This document shows positions 55,050 through 64,000 of a stretch of DNA of 64,000 nt, piece after piece; position 1 is the first letter of the stretch, and the number at the start of each line of letters is the position of its first letter. Both the position numbers and the translations under genes were made by a program. Below the pieces are notes generated by a model. The model worked only from the letters and a program-made list of their open reading frames with translations. It had not been told where the DNA came from and searched no databases. Origin of the DNA: Ianthella basta (taxonomy: Eukaryota; Porifera; Demospongiae; Verongiida; Ianthellidae); assembly GCA_964019415.1 (NCBI GenBank), contig OZ025875.1, positions 7,834,306 through 7,898,305 on the forward strand, given 5' to 3'.

Positions 55050-58000
55050 ATGACAAGAGGTAGGCAGGAAGCTATAGCTATAGTGGAGGTATGACTGTGT
55101 CACTGCATGGAGGATGAGGTGCATGATATCTAATCTAGGACATGCAGACACACATGTTGTTATCTTATACGTATGACCATGAGGAAGGTATCTACCTGAA
55201 AAGATTTCCTGGCCTTGATTGCATTTTAAAATCAGTTGTGAAAACACAGTCCAGAAGACAGTCAGTTCTTGTCTGTTCTCTACTGGTGGCCTCCCTTCTG
55301 CTGTCTGCTGTGGTGGGAGGAGAAGGTGAGTTGGTGGGCTCACTCAACTATATACCCATGCATACAACAAACCTCGCTCCAGTTGTATTAACATCACTGT
55401 AGAATGTGTTCAAGGAATACTGCCAGCAGAAACGATCAACCTGTATGCGCACTCATCGTGGAATACTAAGCTATCATTCATCTATAAGAACAGACTGTAT
55501 GTCTTCCCTTCAATGAACTTCAGCTGCAATGGAACTATCACTGACATCAGGATGAGGATGCGGTTTGTTCCAGGATTGCCTGCTAACAGTAATATAAGTC
55601 AAGAAGTTGTAGTCTACTTTCTCCTCTTCCATGATGGACTGAACTCACCAACCAGAAGAGTCACTCACATACTCCTCAACCAAACCAACACACGACAGGA
55701 GCTTCCCAATGAAATATGGACTAACAGTGATCCTCTTTCACTGCCTGTCACAGAAGGAAGTTTCATTGGGTTAGCAGTACCAGACAACAGGTCTCCCACC
55801 ATGTTCACCAAGGGCATCAAGTTATCACCAGGATCTCTTAAACCTGAGGCATATTTGCATATACCATCTGTACACTTCAACGAATTTGAGGAAAGAGTGC
55901 TAGAAGTAGCCAGGACAGCAGACAGCAGTCAGTTCACTACACTGACAGTTCCTCTACCACTGATTGATGTCTCATTCGGTAAGTGCACGATTATCAGTCC
56001 ATACGTACATGTCCAAATCATATATTTGTATGCACACCAACTGATACATGTACTAGAAATAATAAAAATTTTCTACAAAAATAGCAAGGATGTAGGGATG
56101 GCACAAAAAGTACAGAAACAGGTAAAGGCTGTTACACAGTGGAGCATTAACCATGGTCCCTACATGCAAGAATGTCGCACCTTATTGTCCTACACCCTTG
56201 AATGTAGGGACGATGGCTAATGCTCCACTGTGTAACAGCCTTTACTTGTTTCTGTACTTTTTGTGCCATCCCTACATCCTTGCTATTTTTGTAGAAAATT
56301 TATATTATTTCTAGTTTCTGTACTTTTTATGGTGTGCAAGCTGCACATGCTAAGTACCACTAGAGGACATCTATGCAGGTTACAGTATAAGACCTTATTT
56401 CTGTAATCCTGTAGCTCGAGGTGACAGCTATCCCCTAGCTTTTGTGCCAGCCCACCTAAGAGCTTAGAAACAGTGACCGGAAGTTAGCCGAGTACTAATT
56501 AAAAATGGCGGGACACGCACGTCCACGGATGTCCTTTTGAAACGACCAGCAAGCTAACTTCGGCCTAAGCCCTTGTCTCGTATACACCTCAAACGGCCTC
56601 CTGACGGCGTTGGCTGCTTTTAGACAGAAACGGAAAGAACAGTAGGCCGAAAACTGCCGTTCCCCGACGTCATCATAAAAAGGGGTCTTGCGCGTAGCAA
56701 CGTCTCCCGAAAGACTCGGTAACCCCAGTGTGTGAACAATACGCTTTCGGACCCTATACTTCGAAAGAATACAGTTCGGTTAATTTGCAGTAGTTTCGTC
56801 TTGAATTAGTTCGATAGCTAATTCTGTTCGTCAGTTACAGCTGGCGAAGAAAATATGAAGAATATGAAGACGAAAATGGATGTTTTCGAGTGTCATTTTC
56901 TCGCTGACAGACCACGTTCGTTTGCCTTCTAGGTCAGTTTAGTGTATGGATATTTCGTATTTAGCCCTACGAAGCCTCGTTTTGGCGGTTTTCGATGCTT
57001 TTCGCGATTTCGTCCCTATGCCAATGTATTGTGAATTCGAAACACCCTGTACCATTCCTACATAGAGAGTACTATCGTACTCTCTGATAAAAGTGTAGTT
57101 ACTCCTTGTCCACATCTCCCTCACCATAGGGCCTGCCATTAGTACGGCACTGCCTTCCTCACTCACATACACCTCTTTCAACCAGTGCTTCTGTTTGTAC
57201 CAGCACTCCTACTGTATCAAATCACTCACTCACTCTTATAGATGCTACCTCCCCACCACCCAAGACCACTGCTCCATCACAGCTGGTGACCATTGTGATA
57301 GCAGTGGTGGTGAGTGCTGTATTGATACTGGTGGTGGTGGGGCTGGTGGTGGTTGCCATGGTAGCAGTGGTGTGCAGGAAGCGGAGCAAGGATGAACGTA
57401 ACATGGAGCGTGAGTCCGAACACATAGTAATGTACAGTGTATTAGACTCTGTTAGCAATACGTAATTAGTGTCTTCCAGAACTTTTGTGATGTGTGTACC
57501 TGCTGAACCATGAGTGAACAGCAATGGAGAAGAGACACTACAAAGAAAGAATCCTGGAGGTCGAACGATCCTCCGATCCTTTACACCCCTCGTCATGCCC
57601 GCCACAGGTGGTATGGGTCCACTTGCCACAACCATCTACAGCCGCCTAGCTTCCATGCTAGCTGACAAGCAGGACTCGCCCTACAGCAAGACCATTCAAT
57701 GGGTCAGATGCAAACTAAGCTTTGCACTTCTGAGGACTGCCATTTTGTGCATCAGAGGATGTAGATCCTCGTACAAGCCACAACTTCAAGGGCTACAGAC
57801 CACTGACCTCCAAATTGTGGAGGGACACATCTAACTCAATAACATTGCTTTAAATTACTTTAGTGCATGGCTTTACAATTTGTGTTGTGATTGATATTTC
57901 ATTTTCTACGTGTTGTAATACGCTGGATCAACAGCAATGATAATCGTGTTTTCAACCAGTAGATTGCCTAAGTGTTAGGACTACCTATATATAGTGTGGT

Positions 58001-61000
58001 CATCAGCTTTTCTCCTATTATTGCTCACCTGGAGATGCCAGCATGATGGATGGAATCTGCAGCTGTATGCATCTTTGTCATAACATGTTGTGTGCTGATA
58101 CCATACTCCAGTAGCTATTCATTGTCCATGTTACCAATGCTCCTTGCTGCAGGCTCCCAGAGAAAGAATGAAGTGGATTTCAAACCGGCCACAGCCAATT
58201 TTGCCCTCCCCAATGCTATTGGTAGCCCTCTAGGTGACGAGGGGGCGGTGTCCCAAGAGGTCCTCCACTCCCCCACCACTGGGCAGCTGAAGAAAGTGAG
58301 TGCGAGAGAACTGATTATAATAATGTGTCACCTTGCAGTGATCTACAGCTGTACACTGTTTGGCCAGATATTTTGGTGGGGAATTTATATTGACAAATTG
58401 GTGCATGGTTTTCTAAACAACCTGCCAGTATTTTCAACCCCCAAGTTGCTTACATGATTATATTACATATGACATATATAGCTAAGACTTGCCCATGCGC
58501 TGCCAAAGTACAACGTTTTGAGCCATACAGTATTTTTAGAAGAATGGTATATTTTACTGGTGTCATGGTATATATAGACACAGTTTCAAAGTACAGTAGC
58601 TGCTTGCTAGTCCATACATGACACAGTCAGCTCATCCTCTGTCATCAAAGCTGCTAGTGCTGATGTCACTACAGTGTAGTGTAGTGTAGAGTGCTGACAC
58701 AGTCTGTGTGTGTGAAGGTATTTGCACTTCAAAGTGCCTTTCTATTGGTTGATTGAATAACACAGGATGGAAGAACCCTCAACCCTTTTCATCCACCCAA
58801 TCTTGTTCTCCTTTGACACTAAATCCTGTCAACTATACATCATGGGGCTGCTGCTGCTGCTACCATGCACTTATATAGTCCACTGCATAATTGTATATAT
58901 ACCCTGTGGATATGCACCATATCCATAGTACACGTAACAGAGTCATGTAGCTATGGCTGCTGTTGTCATGGCAATGTGCAAATGTTGCCTAATTGGAGCA
59001 GTAATGGTTTGGCATTACTAAGTCATCCCATTACATGTCTCCACAGCAATATTTTGCCCTGCCTGCTGCTTTTACTCTCCTCTCCCTATGATGTCATGTG
59101 CTAGTGTGATGTCACTTCCTGCCCCATTGCTTATAGACTGCACCTTCAGGAGATGGGATCATGTATGCTGTTCCCATGGCAACAGTCAACAAACAGGAGA
59201 GCAGTAGATATACAGTGAGGAGTACCGACATGTTGTCCATCTGTGTGTGTGCAACTACACACCTCACTCAGCACTGTTCTGTGTTGGTGTTTTGAATTAG
59301 TACCGTTCTTATTATTCCGTATTGAGTTTGTCTTGCTGTGGTAATGTGTGATTGTGTCCTTCCTCTGCAGACACCTCCAACTTATGACACTGCCTATCAG
59401 GAGGCTCCTTTGTTTGTCCCTACCATGGTGAGGTCATTGGGTCAGTGGGTGGATTGGAACAGTATTAATATTGGCACCATTTGTATCCTCAGATCTGGTT
59501 GCCTACGTACAGTATACCAACTGCATGCACAACTTATGTTAGTGCAATAATTAAATGGTGGCCATTTCCTAATGGTGGCCATCATTCATGTGAGATCTTT
59601 GAGAATGATGCACAGCATTTGATTGCTGGTTATCTTTACACTTTAATGTGGTGCAAGCCTACTATACTACTGCCTTTTCCATAAGTTTTTGGGTTGTATT
59701 GTATACAAGTTTACTTACATTGTAATACTGTTTGTGCACATACGTATACATACACAGTCTAGTTCCTTGTACCTGAATATACCAGCTAAACAGAAATAAG
59801 ACAAGCCCTGAGCTACACCTATATACATAAAAGCATGCAGTCAAATTGCTGAACTATTTCATCAGAAGCCCAGAGGAATGATACCCAATGTGAGCAGAAA
59901 TCCAGACAATTTTGAACCTTTTACAACAGAACATGTGCACCTGTGATTCATCACTAATAGGTGTCATCAGCATTCTTTGAATGCCTGCATAAATTAATGT
60001 CTCTGTAGGATGAACGAGCTCAATACACAAACACTGAAGGATTGTCATCCCACTATGAACTTCCTGAGAGGAACCTGGAGGTGAGTGATCACATGACAGT
60101 CATGTGACTAATACTCCTACAGGTTTATTAATTGCTACACAAACTGTGACTAGTATCACATGACTGTCACATGACCTGTGTCACATGCTCATCACATGCA
60201 GGAGTCCCAGCACTATGAGTTCCCCAGCACTGAGTCAGAGCTGTACTGGTGTCCAGCAGACAATGAGGCTGAGCTGTACCGACAGCTCTCCCAACACAAG
60301 TACCAAGAGATCCCTCGCTCCACTGTGATCCAAGGTGGCCAGATAGGGGAGGGGGAGTTTGGTGTGGTGTGCCGTGGGGAGTGGCGGAACAAGGCCGGGG
60401 TGGTGCAGCAAGTGGCCGTAAAGACACTCCACAGCGAAGGTGACAAGGTGAAGTTCCTCCAGGAGGCTGCAGCGATGGGCCAGTTCAACCACCCCCATGT
60501 GGCCCGGCTGTTTGGTGTGGTGACAGTGGGCAAACCTGTGAGTGATACTGGATGTGACATTACATTTCATTGTGTGTCGCCATTGTGAAAGCACAGTAGA
60601 ACTCATCACTTCCTGGAGGACGTGACATCATATTGCATCACTTCCTGTCCCTGCTGCAGGCAATGATAGTGCTGGAGCTGCTGGAGAAAGGTGACCTCCG
60701 CAGTTACCTCCTCACAGTGGAGTAAGTGGAGCACCAGCTGCGGAAATTTTGCAACACATACCAACTAACTTTGTCTCTACCTCCCTCCTCCCTCCCCCCC
60801 TCAGCCCTTCTAAGCATCCCAACCTCACCTCCCTCCTGCTCAAGTTCTCCCGCCAAATTGCAGATGGAATGACTCACCTCTCCAAGAAGAAGTTCATCCA
60901 CAGGGACCTTGCTGCCAGGAACATCCTTCTGGACAGACAGCTGAACTGCAAGGTGCGGTCTTCATGGGCGCCTGCTGAACATAGTCTTGCATAGCCTAGA

Positions 61001-62490
61001 CTGCTGTTTTATATATTCTGATGTCACCTGTCTATTGTGAAACGGCGGCAATGGAAGGAAGGGTCTTGGCTATGCAAAACTACACATGTATTTAGTGCTT
61101 TTTGTTTGTTGTTACACCTTGACCTCTGACCCCTTTAATGCGGTGCATACTTGGTCTTTGATGTTTATCTGCCTCTTGAATTCGTAGTTAATTGTTTGTG
61201 AATGGAAATTACTTGCAATTTTGCTCCCAGATTGCTGACTTTGGCATGTCCCGTGACCTCACCAATGAGTACTACCTCTCACAAGGTGGGCGTATCCCTC
61301 TCAAGTGGACCGCCCCCGAGGCCCTCCTCTACCATAAGTACTCCACCGGCAGTGACGTGTGGAGCTATGGGATGGTCCTGTTTGAGATATGGTCACTGGG
61401 ACACAAGCCCTTTGAGGAAGAGACGGCTGAACAGGTGGGAGGGGCTTACTTAACAGGTGGGAGGGGCTTGCTGAACAGGTGGGAGGGGCTTGCTGAACAG
61501 GTGGGTGGGGCTTACTGAACTAGTGGGAGGGGCTGGCTGAACAGGTGGGAGGGGCTTACTGAACAGGTGGGAAGGCTTACTGAACAGGAGGGAAGGGCTT
61601 ACTGAACAGGTGGGATGAGTTTACTGAACAGGTAGGAGGGGCTTACTGAACAGGTGGGAGGGGCTTACTGAACAGGTGGGTGGGGCTTGCTGTTCTAAGA
61701 AGAGTACCAACATTAGTCATGAAATCAGTCAGTCAACCATGTCCTGTTGTATACTTTAGGCAAATGTGTATTTTCTGTTTTCACTCACTACCAATGCATT
61801 AACGTTCTTGCATTCACCTTCTCCCCTTCCCACACATCCATGCACACACTATCCACCTCATCTACTATGATGTATGCCAGCTTGTGGAAATGTTCAGTAC
61901 TGCAAATGGATACTGTCAACCTCCTCCCCCTGGCTGTTCGAGGGAGGTGTATGCAGTGATGGTGGAGTGCTGGTGAGGGGAGGGTGTGAGGGGATGGTGG
62001 GAGGGGAGAGTGTGAGGGGTGGGTATGAGGGGAGGGTGTGAAGGGAGGGTGTGCTGTAATTGTGTGTGAGGGAGGGGATAAAGGGGGGAGAAAGGCGAAA
62101 GAGTCCAATTACTGGTAACATGAGACTCTCACACAACTAAAGGGTTTTAGGGCCACAATGTCCGGTGTTTGAAAGTTTCTGCTACCTGCTTGCTCAGTGA
62201 AGTTGTTCTTGTCGAGGATAACTGCACAGCACATTGACACAAGTATGGATGATGATCAGTCAATGTTGTGTATCTCTACCTGTTGCCATAGGAACCCAGG
62301 TCACCACAAGCGTCCCCACTTTGATGAGGTGTTTGCCTCTCTCAGCAGACCAGAAGCAGTTCTGACTTCCTTTGGAGAGGAGTCAGATTTGGAATCAGGC
62401 CCACCCACTGCCCTAGTGCTGGGGTCACCGTTGGATGCTGCAAAGAACCTGTACCTTGACCTTCAGCACACCTACACAAAGAAGAAGTAA
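55050..62490 (+). CDS. Receptor tyrosine kinase H, apparently intact
   Basis: Exons: 55050-55059, 55236-55325, 55403-55978, 57242-57409, 58153-58295, 59137-59214, 59371-59427, 60009-60080, 60202-60537, 60660-60721, 60805-60952, 61231-61434, 61881-61972, 62292-62490. Phases agree, giving 744 residues. Layout is as in F. The ectodomain matches D and F over the middle ([16 protein letters not shown]) but differs near its start ([12 protein letters not shown]) and end ([18 protein letters not shown]). Juxtamembrane motifs are YAVP, YDTAY, YELP and YEFP. Kinase motifs [26 protein letters not shown] and APEALL are all present. Its intron before the TM exon has about 1 kb of inserted DNA, and the next intron holds a retroelement fragment. 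It is the last gene of the array. Confidence 0.85.
56053..57092. mobile_element. ~1-kb insertion with long palindrome in intron of gene H
   Basis: 56053-56314 is a palindrome (ctagaaataataaaaatttt ... aaatttatattatttctag) with arms of about 115 bp. Non-homologous DNA follows to about 57092, where the sequence rejoins that of F (gtagttactcctt). No transposase is visible. Confidence 0.7.
57517..57939 (+). mobile_element. Retroelement fragment with 10-bp target duplication in intron of gene H
   Basis: aacagcaatg occurs at 57517-57526 and 57930-57939; D and F have a single copy. The ~403-bp insert carries an open frame ending at a TAA at 57832-57834. Its C-terminal motif ([20 protein letters not shown], then a segment ending CIRGCRSSY) resembles tails of retroelement polyproteins found in many invertebrate genomes. 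That similarity is recalled, not searched. The element is 5'-truncated. Confidence 0.65.
61429..61690 (+). repeat. 22-bp splice-donor minisatellite (gene H)
   Basis: About twelve units of GAACAG/gtgggaggggctt start at the donor of the exon ending at 61434. Variant units have actagt, aggagg or atgagt. Confidence 0.85.
61967..62055 (+). repeat. G-rich donor-derived repeat (gene H)
   Basis: [17 protein letters not shown] units start at the donor after 61972, with looser periodicity than in E. Confidence 0.7.
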
Positions 62491-64000
62491 CTGAACATGT
62501 GTTCGTGTAATGGAAAGAATCAACATGAGTGAATTTGAACACAACTTTCATAAACTATTTTCTCATCATTAGCAACTGTATTGCATGCATGACAGGCAGT
62601 GTGTGTTTGTATCACTTAGGCAGTGTGCAGTAATGAATCACTACAGTGTAACAGCATATACCATACCAGTGCAGTACCACTCCTACATGTAGCTATAGTC
62701 CATACAGTGCGGCTGCATGGGTATACGTGTGTATACCAGTGCAGTACCATTCCTACATGTACCTACTGTAGCTATAGTACATATATACAGGGCAACTGGG
62801 TATACATACACACCATGCATGCATGACTGATGCATGATATTACATGTGGTATGTACATCATAACATGTTACATTACATCACATGCACTGTGTCTCATAAT
62901 ACATGAGTACCTCATCACATGAGATGATACATCATATTACATCACACCATGTCACACTTTGTCAAACCCAATGTGGGTCAACTGATCATTAAGAAGTCGA
63001 GAAATTATGCAATGTGCACAACATTGATTGTAGAATGGTGCACTGAAACCAAATCGCACATCCATGCACACAACCCACTGCTACACATTATCACAACCTA
63101 CTTACTCAACCAAGCCAGTACTATATGTTTAGGCACAGATAATAATAATACCATAATGGCGTGTCCATGCACATGTAAGAATCATGTGAAATACAATAAA
63201 TTATCAGGATAAGCTCTACTGCATTAGATAAGTGAATTTGACAATTTAGGGTCAGTTTCAATTTGTGTGGTTTTACATTATCACAGCCTACTGTACTTGC
63301 ATGGACCCCACCCACTTCTACCCTCAGACCCACCCACTTTGTGCTCCCTGCATGAACAATGTACCAGCCAGTGCAGATTGCTTCTTAGTCCATGTCTGCC
63401 CCTCCAACCAACCCATGGGGGACCCGCCCACTACAGGCTCAGAAATGGACATTTACATCTGATTGTGTTCATTAGGAGAAACTAACAGCTGCTATTCTTT
63501 CATTGGTATAGCTCGTTACTCACAAACTCAATTGGCAGTGTTTTCAAACAGTCATGTACAGTTACATGCGCTTGTTGGTCATATCATGGCAAGGTCAATT
63601 TTATGAACACGTTATAATTACAGTTTGACCAGATCTGAATCATCTTCACCTTGGCCACATATGCACTGCTTGCATGAACACACACACACTACATCACACA
63701 GCTGTCCCAGCACCCACACAACACTAACACTACACATACACAAGGTTAACAAGGTATCACCATGTCACATGCGTTGCATCTCTATATAGTCTGTCAATTT
63801 GTCATATCCATCATGACAGTCATATTTATATGGCATGTACCCGTGGTGTGCCCACATGTATAAATCCTGCATGTGCCATAATATTAAGCTAAGCTCTACT
63901 CCATTAGGTAAGTGAAACAGACAAGTTAGAGTTAGTTTCAGTTTGTGTGGTTTCTAATCTCAACAAGGGAAGGAGGAAGGTGTCAGGGTAGTTTAGATGA
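62491..64000. other. 3' flank beyond the array, no gene recognised
   Basis: Similarity to other 3' flanks stops within about 45 bases of the stop (after aagaatcaacatgagtgaa). A local tandem duplication (ccagtgcagtacca...tacatgta) occupies about 62665-62765. A pair of ~65-bp direct repeats (aagctctactgcattagata and relatives) sits near 63205-63280 and 63890-63955. Open frames are short and unrecognised. Confidence 0.5.

Overview
The window looks like animal genomic DNA. Genes are split by many short introns with canonical GT/AG sites and encode receptor tyrosine kinases (RTKs), a metazoan/holozoan family. The RTK ectodomain is unfamiliar and hairpin elements are abundant. A sponge (demosponge) is my best guess, but that is inference, not read from the sequence. 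There are no bacterial features.

The window is dominated by one tandem array of RTK-type loci, all on the + strand: A (1055-8278), B (9806-16658), C (18185-21395), D (24602-30809), E (34221-37479), F (42571-48833), G (50153-51143) and H (55050-62490). The four intact genes (A, B, F, H) share one architecture. A short signal-peptide exon is followed by one large exon of about 190 codons with an unrecognised, N-glycosylated ectodomain. Then come a Ser/Thr/Pro stalk with one transmembrane helix, four small juxtamembrane exons rich in YxxP motifs, six kinase exons and a short Tyr-containing tail. My exon models give about 790, 784, 751 and 744 residues, with every splice phase agreeing.

The other loci are altered. 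C and E lack all exons upstream of the third juxtamembrane exon and carry GFG instead of DFG. E has also lost a kinase exon. D has an in-frame TAA just before the glycine loop. G keeps only the last kinase exons, joined to a promoter-like block. The order C-D-E-F suggests that a two-gene unit (truncated plus full) was duplicated at a spacing near 16 kb.

Kinase exons are almost invariant between copies, including silent sites, while ectodomains differ and look mosaic. This is a constant-signalling, variable-binding layout. Each locus from B to H, including the broken ones, is preceded by a conserved block with a TATA-like box and a splice donor, a candidate promoter plus non-coding first exon.

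Between and inside the genes are a 5'-truncated non-LTR retrotransposon, retroelement fragments with target-site duplications, TIR elements, several long palindromes, hammerhead-ribozyme-like motifs, a 21-bp minisatellite of about 78 copies, and minisatellites grown from splice-donor sites. Homology to the array stops shortly after the end of H. The first ~1 kb and last ~1.5 kb of the window hold no gene I can support.
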